From NCBI RefSeq assembly GCF_028640845.1, contig NC_080546.1:68539205-68603204 (forward strand): a DNA stretch of 64,000 bases. Reading direction: 5' to 3'. Numbering within the stretch: the stretch's first letter is position 1; every line of letters starts with the position of its first letter. Made by a program: the position numbers and the translations under genes. The notes beneath the pieces are model-generated. The model saw only the letters and a list, made by a program, of their open reading frames with translations, ran no database searches and had not been told where the DNA came from. Of the stretch, positions 48,904 to 59,618 are shown one piece after another. Source of the stretch: Ahaetulla prasina (taxonomy: Eukaryota; Chordata; Lepidosauria; Squamata; Colubridae).

Positions 48904-49749
48904 TTACTCTTCAAACTCAAACGTATGTATTTGGTGGAAAGATACACGCGATCTCCCACCCGAAAGGAGAGATTGGTGTTTGTCTGCTTGATTTTTGTAT
49001 GCTTCGACCGCTTCATTCACGGCTTTTTTGGTATTCTCCCAGTCTTTCTTTATTGACTCCATCCATCCATTCATTTCTCTCGGCAGTTCTGGCATAGGGA
49101 CAAATTCCATGCCACTCGTAATCTGAAAAGGCGTCAGTCCCGTACTACTATGCACCGGATTATTGTACGCCACTTCTGCGAAAGGAAGCAAGTCAGCCCA
49201 ATTATCTTGCTAGTAATCCACTTAACATCTTATGTATTGTTCCACCATGGCATTAGCATGTTCTGCGGCTCTGTTCGTACTCAGATGGAAAGCTGAGCTA
49301 AGCCCCTGAGACAACCCAATGGACCTGAGGAACTCCCTCCAGAACTTAGCGGTGAACTGAACTCCTCGATCGGAGATCACCCATCGTGGAACTCCATGCA
49401 GCTGGTAGATCTGTTTGACAAACATCCTGGCTAATTTCTTAGCAAAGGGAAGTCCAGAACAAGGAATAAAATGGGTCTGTTTGGAGAACAGGTCTATCAC
49501 AGTCCATATTACCATATTTCCGTCACTTTCCGGGAGCTCTACGATAAAGTCCATAGCTATTTCTTCCCATGGGCGGCTGGGCTCAGCTACCTGTTGAAGC
49601 AAACTGGGAGGCTTTCCCGGTCTTGTCTTATTGCTGGCACAGGTGGCACAACTTTTTACATAGTCCTCCACATCAGCTTTCATCTTTGGCCACCAAAACT
49701 GCCATCTAATCAGATGAAGGGTCTTTAGAAATCCAAAGTGACCAGCCAA
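48904..49749 (-). pseudogene. Gypsy integrase core
   Basis: HHCC zinc region (GHFGFLKTLHLI, CATCASNKTRPGKP), then catalytic parts MDFIVELPE, WVISDRGVQFTAKFWRE and NRAAEHANAMVEQYIRC, consistent with a D-D-E core. A stop at about 49219 separates it from [21 protein letters not shown] (49191-48904). Inserts the cDNA. Confidence 0.85.
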
Positions 49750-50089
49750 TCAAGAATCATGGCTACGCTGGAGCACCAGGAGTCTCATGCTGTTGGGGAT
49801 GTAAATTTTCAAACCTTTCCAAGCTAGTCCGTCACGGGTCATCAACATGTCTTGATTGTCAGCTAGCCATGGATCAGTAGATAGTGCTGCCTTCAAGTCG
49901 ACGCTTGCTTCCCATCGATGGGGTCAGTCCGCCTGCTGGCCTGACTCCAGGTAGTGACTTGCACCGCACTCTGCGTGCCTGGGAAGATGGCATGGACAAC
50001 ATCCTCCCTCTGGCTGTCAGAGGGGTTTGCTTGACAGGGCATCTGCATGCAGGTTCTTCCCCCCCCCCGGGATGTATTTCAGCTTGAAA

Positions 50090-50362
50090 TCAAACTGCTT
50101 GAAGTACTGTGCCCAGCGGACTTTTGGGGGAGAGCCTTCGTGGGGTCTTTAAGACTTCGAGGTTTCTATGGTCTGACCATAACTCAAAGGGGATCTTGGC
50201 TCCCTCTAGGAAGTGCTGCCATGATAGAAGAGCCCGACGAACAGCAAAGGCTTCCTTCTTCCATACTGCCCATCTTCGCTCAGTGTCCTTAAGTTTTTTG
50301 GATACATATGCACAAGGAAGCAGCTGTCCTTGGGGGTCTTCCTGGAGGAGCACTGCTGCCAC
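50090..50362 (-). pseudogene. Gypsy RNase H
   Basis: MAAVLLQEDPQGQLLPCAYV, SKKLKDTERRWAVWKKEAFA, WQHFLEGAKIPFELWSDHRN: a Ty3-type RNase H with E..A and WSDH motifs. Its N-terminal Asp segment (VQADASDIPVAA-like) lies just upstream near 50375. Degrades the RNA of the RNA-DNA hybrid. Confidence 0.8.
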
Positions 50363-50450
50363 TGGAATGTCGCTGGCGTCAGCCTGGACAATGAACTGTC
50401 TATCTGGGTCTGGGTGCTGAAGGATGGGCTCCTCTGCAAAGCGCTGTTTC

Positions 50451-50970
50451 TGTCGTGTCCCACTCCTCCGCTGACGGCCGGGTCAGGGAAATCCGAATCA
50501 GGTGTGCCTCTGCAGCTCTGCCAAAGTCCTAGCAAAGTCCTCAGGGCAGGCAGGAGACCAGAAAGTGACTTCAGCAAGATATGTTTAGACTTTGCCTGAC
50601 TCAGAGAATGCCAGAAAGCAGATCCTTTATATAGGCCATGGGGTGTGGCTCCATGACTCAGCACTTATCCAGGCCTGCCCCTCCCTTCCTTCTGTTGCCT
50701 CCGCCTATCAAGTCTTCTGATGCGAGGTCACTCCAGTCGGCAGCTGTTGGTAATTGACCTCCCTCAGGCTCACATGCTGTGGAGGAGGGGGAGGGGTCTA
50801 GTATTTCTGAATACTAGAAGGTATTTCTTCTTTCTGAAGGTATTTCTTCCTCTTCAGCCTGTCTGGGCATGGAGCCAGGGCTGGGGCCGGGAGGCATACT
50901 AGAACATTCCTCCATGTTCGGAAGCAGATAAGAAGACCCCGGCTGAGGTGAGATCAGACGAGACACAACA
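50451..50970 (-). mobile_element. Solo LTR nested in the Gypsy RT/RNase H
   Basis: Plus strand starts TGTCGTGTCCC and ends GAGACACAACA. It is flanked by a perfect 5-bp duplication gtttc (50446-50450 and 50971-50975). On the minus strand TATATAAAGG near 50626-50635 marks a promoter. Related to the LTR at 47354-47912. An internal repeat of aaggtatttcttc occurs at 50818-50851. Confidence 0.85.
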
Positions 50971-51207
50971 GTTTCAAGTTTTCAAACGCTTTTCGACAGC
51001 TTAACGTCCAGGCTAGTGGCTGCGTCGGCCGCAGCTTTGCAGGGAAGGGTTCCGTCTTTAGCAGTTAAGTAAGCAGCAGAGCCATTTCTGTGAAGGCTGG
51101 GCTGAATTGTTGATAGAAGTTGGCAAACCCCAGGGAACTTTGCAGCTGTTTCCTAGTGTGAGGGGGCTGCCAGTCAAGTATGGCTCGCACCTTCCCGGGA
51201 TCCATCT

Positions 51208-51771
51208 CTATGCCTTTGTTCGACACTCAGTAGCCCAGATAGTCCAGAGAAGTTTTGTGAAACACACATTTGGACAGCTTTGCATAAAGCTTTCAGCTAA
51301 CAGTTTCTTTAACACTTGGACTAGTTTCACATGTTCTTCTAATGTCTCACTGAATATGAGAATGTTGTACAAGAAGACGAGAACCCTCTTGTATAAATGT
51401 TCATGCAGCACTTCGTTAATCAATTGCATAAATACTGCAGAGGCTTCTTGGAGACCAAAGGGCATGACTTTGAATTGGAAGCTACCTAATGGGCAGTTGA
51501 AAGCAGTCTTCCATTCATCCCCTTCCTTTATGCACACCCTGTAGTAGGCTTCACTCAAATCAAGTTTAGTAAACATTTTGCGTTTTGAAAGGTAGTTTAG
51601 TAGGTCTTTCATGAGGGGAAGGGGGTAGGTGTTTTCCATGCATACCGCATTTATTCCACGAAAATCCATGCACAGCCTCATCCTCCCATTTTTCTTTTCC
51701 TTAAATAGCACCGGGGCGGCTACTCTGGATTTTGCAGGTTGGATGAACCCTCGGGCTAGGTTAGTATGCAC
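51208..51771 (-). pseudogene. Gypsy reverse transcriptase, active site altered
   Basis: 187 codons: SRVAAPVLFKEKKNGRMRLC, DFRGINAVCMENTYPLPLM, FTKLDLSEAYYRVCIKEGDE, FKVMPFGLQEASAVFMQ. The YLDD-type motif reads FLYNIL, so both catalytic aspartates of the pair are gone. The palm-to-RNase H connection is interrupted by a solo LTR at 50451-50970. Inactive. Confidence 0.85.
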
Positions 51772-51870
51772 AGCCTCATCCTCCCATTTTTGCCTTACAC
51801 AATGTAAGCCGCCCTGAGTCTTCGGAGAAGGGCGGGATATAAATGTAAATTAAAAAAAAAAGTATTGATG
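51769..51870. mobile_element. Short SINE/LINE 3' tail in Gypsy between protease and RT
   Basis: A 60-bp 3' module (gtaagccgccctgagtcttcggagaagggcgggatataaat) with A-rich tail. It is preceded by a second copy of gcacagcctcatcctcccat (51769 onward), which also occurs in the RT at 51670-51693. Confidence 0.7.
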
Positions 51871-52291
51871 TACTTCCTCAGTTCAGACATCTCTTTTGGG
51901 GTCATTGAGTATATCTTTGGTTTAGGGAGTTTGGCTCTGGGCTCGATCTCGATTGCAGAGTCAGTGTGGCGATGAGGGGGAAGGCTGTTGCATTCCTCCT
52001 CACTGAATGCTTCAGTCAGGTCCTTGTATTCCTTGAAGACCTGGGAAGTCCCAGATAGGGCTTCGATGGCTGCCATGGCTGACTCTCATTAGTGGGGCCC
52101 CTGAGGGCTCGTCTCAGTGAGTTCGGCTTCAGGAGGGACGGGTGGCAAGGGGCCCACCCCTATCCTTACTTTTCAGTAGCCGTCCTCCCATTTGATTGTA
52201 GGGCCCCATTTGTCTAGCCAGGCAAGTCCCAGGATGATTGATTCTGCCATTTTTGGGGCTACTACGAATCGAATGAGTTCTGTGTGGATCC

Positions 52292-52600
52292 CTAGTTCCA
52301 ATCTGACAAGCTCAATGACCCTGTAGCAGGGGTGCCACCTATTAAAGTCCCATCTACTTGCTGAAAGCGTATGGGGTGGCTTAAGAGGTGTGTCTTTATG
52401 CCTAGCTGTTCAACAATGGGGATGCCAATCAAGCAACGTGTGTAGCCAGTGTCTATTATTGCTGCTACCTCTCCATGCACTCCTGTCTCTGGCACTGTCA
52501 GCTTGACTTTGACCGCAAAGGGGTGGATGGTCCCACTTACCATTGGGTTGTCTTTGCCGCTGCTACTGCTGGCCAGCGCAGGCAGCAGGTCTTTGGTCAA
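52292..52600 (-). pseudogene. Gypsy aspartic protease
   Basis: A 102-codon open piece with the protease motif AAIIDTGYTRCLIG (DTG active site, with Tyr instead of the usual Ser/Ala following) and IPIVEQLGIKT. It would process the polyprotein. Separated from gag and RT by frame breaks. Confidence 0.8.
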
Positions 52601-52749
52601 GGTCTCTTCACTCTCTTCACGGGGAGGAGAAGTCTTGATTGCCTACCGGGAAATTCTGCTGGCATCCGAGGGCTTTCATGGGTCCCTTCTGCCTCAGGCT
52701 GACGTGGTGGGGCATGGTTGTGGAACTGGTGCAGGTGCCAGACACTCCG

Positions 52750-53941
52750 CAGCTCAATGACCCACTTGTTTACAACGGTAGCATTTGATTACCTTTGTAG
52801 ATGAGCAGAAGGGGTTTCAGTAGGGTTTGTTGGAGGATGTCTAGCAAAAGTTATCCCTGGGGATCTCCCAGCTGAGGGGTTGTGGCATGAGTGAACTTCT
52901 CTATCAAGAGTTATTGACATATTATATCAGTCTTGCAGTCGCTCTGGCACCCCCCAGATTCCACAGGCGGTTCTGACTTCTTGATCAATGGCTTCTTTAA
53001 AATAATGCAGAAGTATTCTGTCCAGCCAATGTCCAAGGTTCCCCATGACCTGTCTAAAGTCCCATATGAATTCCTTTATGGATCGATTCCCTTGACTCAT
53101 CACCTTCATCTTGGCTTCACTTTTGTTGATTCAGTCTTGGTCTTCGAATCTGGCCCGGAGCAGCTCAACAAAATCTTCAGCATCATTTAATTCAGCAACC
53201 CCCTCATTATGCAGCTGGGCTATCCATTCAGCAGCATTTCCCTCATTCATCCCCTCTGAGATCGCAGATAGTAAGATGCGATCTGTTTCGTATTGCTTTC
53301 CATACTGATCTATATGAGCCCATACTAGGCTGAGGAAATAGGCCAGTTTGGTAGGCTTACTGTCAAACGTCGCTCTAAACTGTGGTGGTGGTGCCTATTC
53401 TAGCAGAATTGCCACGTTGATTGGAGGTGAGGCAGGGATCTGTTGGGGTGCTGCACTGGGCGGTGGGGTAAATGCTGGCAGCTGAACTGGAACCTGTGGC
53501 AGCAGCACTACTGGTTGCTGGATCAGACCCCACGGCAGTGCTGGGATTGTCAGGGCAAAGTGGGCCCATGGTGATCCTGTAAGTGGGGGGAGCAGATGGC
53601 ATTGGCGTCCACTGGCACTGGACCCACCCCTGGCTAGGATAGAATCCCCAGCCTGGGGGGATAAATTCCGCAGGGGATAGCATGATGGCAGGTTGATGAG
53701 GGCTGGATACGGGATGACATCCAGGCGATTGCTCTTTCGGTCCCTTCTCTGGAGTTGGATCATGCTGGCAACTTTTCCTGGAATCCATCTCCGTGGGCCG
53801 AGCACCTAGGCTTTGCATCATGTCTGCAGCTTCAAGGCCTTGTACCATGCCTTCAGAAGGAGAATACTGGGTCTCAATAAACCTTCCAGTATGTGCTCCC
53901 ATAGCTCCCTCTGTAATCTCCTCTTTCTCTTCCATCTTCAC
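52750..53941 (-). pseudogene. Gypsy gag
   Basis: N-terminal frame 53941-53375 (MKMEEKEEITEGAMGAHTGR, then a Pro/Ser/Ala-rich region). The capsid-like region continues in another frame: KLAYFLSLVWAHIDQ near 53340, GNAAEWIAQLH near 53230, RARFEDQD near 53145, IKEFIWDFRQVM near 53070. Forms the particle in intact elements. Frameshift near 53385 and stops near 53140 and 52925. Confidence 0.75.
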
Positions 53942-54030
53942 TTAGACTTTGCACCACCCAAGCTTTAGGTTGGTGCCCCACTCAGCCACCTTCCAGGGTG
54001 CTGCTTAGTTATTTAGGGGATTTGGGTTAA

Positions 54031-54407
54031 TGTCAGGGTTCCAAGGAACACCCCCAACAAAATAAAGCTCTGAGGCTTGAGGTTCCTCAAAGTTCCAATT
54101 TATTAGAGATATCATGTTGGCACAGCTGGGAAAACCCAAATCTGAAAGCTTCCAGGTTTTCTACACTAAGTTGACAGTTCACAGCCTTGCCCCACACCCA
54201 CAAGTTCATCACATTGTCCAATCAACTCTTCACACTCAATTGGATATAATCTTCAGGCAGTCTCATCAGACACTGACAGAAGTCCTTGAACACGGAATGT
54301 TGCTATGAGTAACAACAATCAACAATCAACAATCCCCTCCCAACTTCCCCAGCTAAAATATGTGGCAGTTAAGAAGCAAAAAAGAAAATTATCTTCCAAA
54401 ACTGACA
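54031..54407 (-). repeat. Gypsy 5' LTR
   Basis: 377 bp, from TGTCAGGGTTCCAAG to CAAAACTGACA on the plus strand; in element orientation it is the upstream LTR. It lies only about 90 bp from the gag start. The adjacent primer site (ttaacccaaatcccc on the minus strand) does not match a common tRNA that I recognise. Confidence 0.85.
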
Positions 54408-54412
54408 CTCAG

Positions 54413-54737
54413 GCCATGGGGAATGGAGTAGGGGGCCTGGCCACAAGGACCGCCGGGAAGGCCACATGGAAGACAGGGAAGTGTGGCAGAGCCACAGGCT
54501 GTGGGGAAGGGAGTAGGGGAGGCAAGCTGGGATGGGGGTCAGGGGCAGCTAGCTAGGCCATGACTCCTAGGCTTACCTGGCAGGCAGATCAGGGCCGCTT
54601 AGTTGTGGTGCAGTGCTTCAGGCAGGTGACCAGGCGACCAGGTCAGGAGCATGGCCAGCCAGAGGCTGCTACCAGTTCAGTGACCCAAGCCAAATGTCAA
54701 CTACTGGTTCATCCAAACCGGTTGGATTTCACCTCTG
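54413..54737. other. GC-rich flank ending in a hAT-like terminus
   Basis: Continues the sequence in which the Gypsy element inserted. It ends ggttggatttcacctctg at 54737, which resembles the CAGGGGTGAAAT hAT terminus in reverse. No coding region is seen. Confidence 0.45.
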
Positions 54738-54845
54738 GTCTCAACTTTTTTGTATCATGGTGGCTAAAACTGTACATAGCATTCCAAATGCGGCCTTACC
54801 AAAGCAGTACAAAGTAGTATTAACACTTCACATGATACTATCCCT
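54738..54845 (-). mobile_element. CR1 3' fragment
   Basis: Short match by eye to the CR1 segment at 61485-61570 (ggccttaccaaagcagtacaaagtagtattaa against ggtgttaccaaagccttataaagtggtactaa). Confidence 0.6.
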
Positions 54846-54850
54846 TTGAT

Positions 54851-56299
54851 CGGTGGTGGGATTCAAATAACAACCAGTTCTCTGCCCTAATGATCAACAA
54901 GCTAGGCATGGCTGGGTGGTCATGTGACTTCATAGGTGTGGCCAATTCGATGTCACTCACTCACCCAGTCTCTTGTGACTGTGACGATGCTCATGTGAGA
55001 AAAACAGTCATAGATCACTTTTTTCAGTGCCATTGTAACTTTGAATGGTCACTAAATGAGCTGTTGTAAGTCAAAGATTACCTGTGCAAAAATACAAAAA
55101 ACTTCTTTGCTTGCAAAAAGCTGCCCTAAATACCAGTCATTATATTAGAAATACCTGCAAGCTGGAGTTACAAATCAGGCTGGGTGCCAGAGTACCTTGA
55201 GGAATTAAAATAGTTAAAATGCAATGGTAACTATCAGCAGTCAACTCTTGCTCATAAAGTGAAACCCTTTAGCAGAGGGGTCATTTAAGCTCTTCAGAAA
55301 ATGGGTGGGCATATTTGGGCTACAAAATGCCAAACTAAAAATTAACAAATTATACAGGGGACCCAGCTTCAAGCCTCCCAAACCTGTCAGGACCACAATA
55401 AAATTAAGTACATGACACAGATATCTAAATAAACGTCAAGCCTGGTGCCATGTTACTAAGCCTTATTATCATGAGTGAAAACTAAAACAAATTGGCAGCG
55501 CTACCTCCTTTTTTAAAAATCTTACTATCAGTGAGTGATCATGTGCCTTGCCCACTCCAAAGCAATTCAAGAGACTCCTGTCCTAAAGGTGCTTTTTCAA
55601 GAGGCAGCTGGACTTTCTGGAAACCAAGAAAGTCTAGATGTCTCTTGAAAAAAGCACCTTTGGGACAACCATGGCCTGGATGACTGAAGAATACCTTAGA
55701 CAAAAGACTCCTGTGCTCAGTGAACTGACAAAGAACCCTTTCCCACCCAGGAGAAGCAATCCTTAGATCCATTTGCATCCCTTAAAGATACCAGCTGGTC
55801 TCACACACCTCACAAGATATCCTAAGGAAACCATCCAGATTTAAGGAACAATCACATGCCCCAAGAAAGGCAGTAAAAAAATCAGACAGAGTGCCGATCT
55901 TGCATCCTGCCTCTTGGAAGTACACCCCAAAAGGACAGTGCCAGGAACCACTAAAGCAGTGTAAAAAGCTTAAAACAACCCTCCCCCTTTAAGAAAGTCA
56001 AGCCCCTAATTCCAGAAAAGAAAAGAAAATTCAGGAGAAGTGACAGAAAGTCTGGGCTACTGTCAAGGACTATTAACTGTTACAATGTAATAAGGCGGTT
56101 CCTGTAAGCTAATAAAGATAAGGATTAGGCTAGAAACAACACCAGAATGTTTCCTGCCTGCCTTCCTGACAATAGCCCTGTAAAGGAAAAAAACAAAAGG
56201 CTATTGGAAGATTTCTTCCAACAATCGGTTCTCTGAACTGTTCAGAAAGTTAACAAATGTTTCTCCCGAATAGGTGTGAACCGGCTAAATCCACCACTG
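54851..56299. mobile_element. Putative degenerate hAT-like element (TIR cagtggtgg)
   Basis: Starts CGGTGGTGGGATTCAAATA and ends GGCTAAATCCACCACTG, which are near-inverted ends. No identical 8-bp flanks. Interior contains a hairpin at about 55583-55664 and no transposase or recognisable gene. Confidence 0.5.
55583..55664. repeat. Imperfect hairpin, arms of about 40 bp
   Basis: taaaggtgctttttcaagag with gactttctgg is answered by agaaagtc and ctcttgaaaaaagcacctttg downstream. Consistent with a fold-back inside the degenerate element. Confidence 0.7.
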
Positions 56300-57059
56300 A
56301 TTTCGTCAGGTTTGTATTTAAATAAATGAGCTGAGAATGCATGAATACTACAGAGTAACGGCATGAAATAAAAACATCTGATTCTTCATCCTCTTTGAGT
56401 TCTGGGCCAACCATCACTGACATAGTAACAGATTTCCATGGAGGCACTTTAACACACTTGCCTATATAAAAATGCAAATAATATTACTCATTTCTCATTT
56501 TTCCTCCTGGGCATTTGTGTTTTGGACCCAGTATGCATTTCAAACTAGTATTCTCCCTTCTTTTCAATAGAATTGAACCAAGAATACATGATTTTTCCTG
56601 TTTCCTACAAACTATGAAAACCTTCATAACTTGAAATCTTACTATATCTACACCTTAGGGTAAACCGTGTCTGAATCTTTATCCCTAAACATATAACATT
56701 TTTTAAATAATATCTAAACTTTAGGCTTTCTAGAGTTCCCAAATATTTGACTTGTATTAGACAGAAACCAAAGGGTTGGTGTGCTGGAGGGTGAAGAATC
56801 TCAAAAAGTTCTACAACTTTTTGTAGAACTCCATGGAATATGAACTGTGTGAAAAAAAGGGTAACAGTGTTTTCCTTTAACCAAGAACTTCCCTGTTCTT
56901 TCTCTGAAATCACTTGAAGAAAGAAGAATAGATTATTTTATTCAAGAAGCTCTTTTTATTTAGCTTGTGCTCACTCCTCAGCCAGCCCAGATTTCTGAAA
57001 AGTTGCCAAGAAGAAAGAAAAGGAGTAGCGAAGAGCTCCAAGGAGAGTTTCCCAGGTCG
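56300..57059. other. No feature recognised
   Basis: A/T-rich unique-looking sequence. I see no conserved frame, repeat or RNA. Confidence 0.5.
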
Positions 57060-57390
57060 GCCCAGCCTCGGCTTTCTGAGAGAGACAAGAAACAAAGAGA
57101 GAGAGGAGAGAGAGAGAGAGAGAGAGAAGGGGAGAAAAAGAAAGAGAGAAATGAGAAAATAATGGAGTGAGAGAATGAGACAGAGGAAAAAGAGAGAGAA
57201 ACCAATGAGAGCAAGAAAAGGGGGAAAGAGAAAGTGAGAAAGAAATGAGAGCTGGAGGGAGAGAATGAGAGAGAGGGAAAAGAGAGGGAAATAAATGAGA
57301 GAGAGAAGGGGAGAGAGAGAGAGAGAGAGAGAGGGAGGGGAAAAAGAGAGAAAAACAGAAATGAGAGGGAGGGAGAGAGGGAGGGAGGGA
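57060..57390. repeat. GA-rich tract
   Basis: Purine-rich (GAGA, GGGA, AGAA) tract of about 330 bp on the plus strand. Its Arg/Glu and Ser/Leu frames are artefacts. Confidence 0.93.
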
Positions 57391-57542
57391 CCCATTTCCC
57401 ACAAAAAACACTGGGAGCCACAAAACCTGGGTAGACGTGGCTGGGGTGTGTGTCATGTGACTGGGTGGGAGTGACGTTGAGTTGGCCATGCCCACCCAGG
57501 TTTTGTGACACCCAGTGTTTTGTTTTCTGTGGGAAATGGGTC
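57386..57542. repeat. Fold-back hairpin, arms of about 47 bp
   Basis: gggacccatttcccacaaaaaacactgggag...caaaacctgggt (57387-57432) is answered in reverse complement by acccaggttttgtgacacccagtgttttgttttctgtgggaaatgggtcc (57495-57542), with a loop of about 62 bp. Probably a MITE or a fragment of a palindromic DNA transposon; family unknown. Confidence 0.8.
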
Positions 57543-58620
57543 CAAATGGCTTTTTGAATGTTTAAGGTTACAGACTCCTGCCCTAGTGCAACAGACAAGG
57601 CAGATTGTGAAAGAAGTTCTCATGTGCTTTCCTGAATTGTCTTTAAATTGTATAATAATGGGTTAACCAGGAAGCAAATCAGCTGGACCCTTCCAGGATT
57701 GTTGAAGGAGCTGGGGATTGAAAAAGTCAAGATGTAAAATAGATGGCCTCAATAATGTAGTGCATAGATATCAGTTTAACCTTTTCGATTCATTCCTGGA
57801 GATCCCCCAGTGTCCCTTCTGTTTTCTTCTCTTCCTAACAGCATGGATTAGCCAATAATGTTAGGGGTGTACCTACCCTGTTCCTTTGCATTTTCTACTC
57901 CTTCATATCTTTCAAGAGATGTTGCAAGACAGACTGAGTAATGAAGACTGTGGCTACCAGGAGCCTATGCTTGGAGTCCTTCTGCACTGAATGATGCAAA
58001 GCAGTGGGAGGGAACAAGTCATGAATGAATGAATGGTGCTTCCTGTATTTTCCTAGGTGGTGAGCTGAATACATGTCCTGATTTCACCACCCTATTATTC
58101 GGAAGAGAAGTGCAGGGGAAGACCTTTTTCACACTAATGATTCATAGCATCTTATGGCACCTTCCAACTTTTGTGATGGCAAAATAAAGTCCATCTTTCT
58201 TAGCAACATATGCCACAGTGGTGGCTTGGTGGTGCTGGAAGATGCTATAAATCACCAGAGGGGAAAGGACTAGAGGGGAAAGGACCAGAATCCTTAAGTA
58301 CTACTGTATTACCCACAGCAACAATGTGTGAATATATAGGGTATCATCTCTTGTTGTAGATGCAAACCTTCCTGTTGCTTATGGGACTCCAATCTGGTAG
58401 AAGTCAAATTACTATATGTCCCCTCATCCTTTTTTTAAAAAGGAAACTTGGGAAGAAAGAGATGTTGTTATTTAGGACTGCTTTGCCTCCTGCCTTAGCC
58501 CTTTCTCATCAAGTCTCCAAACTTGAGCAGTGGATTTGATATATAGATGGATAGGAGACAACTGACACCAGAGCCATCCCCTAGAGAAAAGTAGCTTGAA
58601 ATAAGCTAATGGTAGACTCT
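57543..58620. other. Upstream region of GABRB1, no feature recognised
   Basis: Moderate GC, no repeat family or gene recognised. It may hold distal regulatory sequence. Confidence 0.4.
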
Positions 58621-59091
58621 GGTCCTATCTAGGGCTATATAAACCAGCAGCGAGGAAATGGGGGTTGTGTCACCCAGGCGTAGCTGTGGCCATAAACGCA
58701 GCTGACTGTGCTCTAAACTGGCTCCCTTTTTACCAACCAGCGGTAGGGAAGGGGAGGCACCAACGGAGGGAGGGAGGGAGGTGTTGCAGCCCAGCTGCAA
58801 TGAGCTTCACCTTCACCTTTTGCCGGGCCGAAGAACTTTCGACTTTCAGCGGGTCGCGCTCCGCAGAGCGAGCAGGGCCCTTCTGCCCGGCTCACTTGAC
58901 AGGCCTAGTGGCCAACACTGACCGGGTTCTTCAGATATTGAACCAGTGCCACGCATGCGTGGCACTCTTCTCGGCGGCGCCCTGCCTGTGACTTGAAAGT
59001 TGCATTCCTTGAATCTTCGCGGGTGGGGCGGAGAGTGAGAAGTGGGGGTGGGGATAAAAAAGAGGCATCCGCTGTTCACCAGGAGGAAGGA
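58621..59091 (+). promoter_or_regulatory. GABRB1: GABRB1 promoter and 5' UTR region
   Basis: CpG content rises over 58790-59150 (gcgggtcgcgctccgcagagcgagc, ggcggcgcc). A TATA-like TATATAAA lies at 58636-58643, about 450 bp before the start codon. A perfect 20-bp palindrome with CGCATGCG core lies at 58946-58965. The transcription start cannot be fixed from sequence alone. Confidence 0.55.
58946..58965. promoter_or_regulatory. 20-bp perfect palindrome, NRF-1-like site
   Basis: GTGCCACGCATGCGTGGCAC is its own reverse complement. Its core resembles the NRF-1 site (GCGCAYGCGC type), with A/T at the outer positions. It is 126 bp upstream of the GABRB1 start codon. Confidence 0.5.
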
Positions 59092-59171
59092 ATGTGGGCA
59101 GTTCAGCTCCGAGAGGGCGCGGGGATTTTTGTCTTCCCGGTGATGATAGCTGTGGTCTCTTATGCTAAGAG
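59092..59171 (+). CDS. GABRB1: GABA-A receptor beta-1 subunit, coding exon 1
   Basis: Encodes the signal peptide and first mature residues of a pentameric ligand-gated chloride channel subunit (Cys-loop family). It starts MWAVQLREGAGIFVFPVMI, with a hydrophobic core at residues about 11-24 typical of a signal peptide. ATG has G at -3. The donor site AG|gtgagg follows at 59172; 80 nt, so the codon is split after two bases. The start resembles that of beta-1 and beta-2 subunits (MW-V at the front). GABRB1 is chosen over GABRB2/3 because of exons 2 and 3. This is the only host gene in the window. Confidence 0.88.
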
Positions 59172-59426
59172 GTGAGGATGGGCGCTTGGGCGCAAGAAGG
59201 CGCATGTGTGGGGTGGGTATCCGTGTGTATGCGTGCGTGTCTTGTCTGTCCTTCTCTCTCTCTCTCCCCTGTCCCCCGTGTATCGGAGCGCCCGTGTGTG
59301 GTACAGAATGCATCGCCTTCCTTTCTGAGTCTCCTCATTGATTTCTATACCCCCCCCCCACACACGGGAGGCAAGGATAAATAGATTATGGCCGGGAATG
59401 CGAGGGTGTCTCCCTCCTCGTCCTGA

Positions 59427-59618
<192 letters not shown>

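Larger units (their letters stand above)
48069..54407 (-). mobile_element. Chromodomain Gypsy (Ty3-type) LTR retrotransposon, complete but inactive
   Basis: Element of about 6.3 kb with LTRs at both ends (48069-48437 and 54031-54407). LTR ends TGTCAG...CTGACA. Flanked by the 5-bp duplication ctcag (48064-48068 and 54408-54412). Coding order on the minus strand: gag (53941-52750), protease (52600-52292), RT (51771-51208), RNase H (50362-50090), integrase (49749-49222, 49191-48904), chromodomain (48871-48503), the order of Ty3/Gypsy chromoviruses. It contains a solo LTR and a SINE tail. LTRs differ at several percent by eye, so it is not very young. Confidence 0.92.

Noticed and set aside
56910..57598. 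Long Ser/Leu/Pro frames
   Set aside because: Produced by the GA-rich tract and the hairpin.
58993..59091. Upstream in-frame ATG (58993) as the GABRB1 start
   Set aside because: It would add 33 residues before MWAV...; beta subunits start with MW- followed directly by the signal peptide, and the added peptide is not signal-like.
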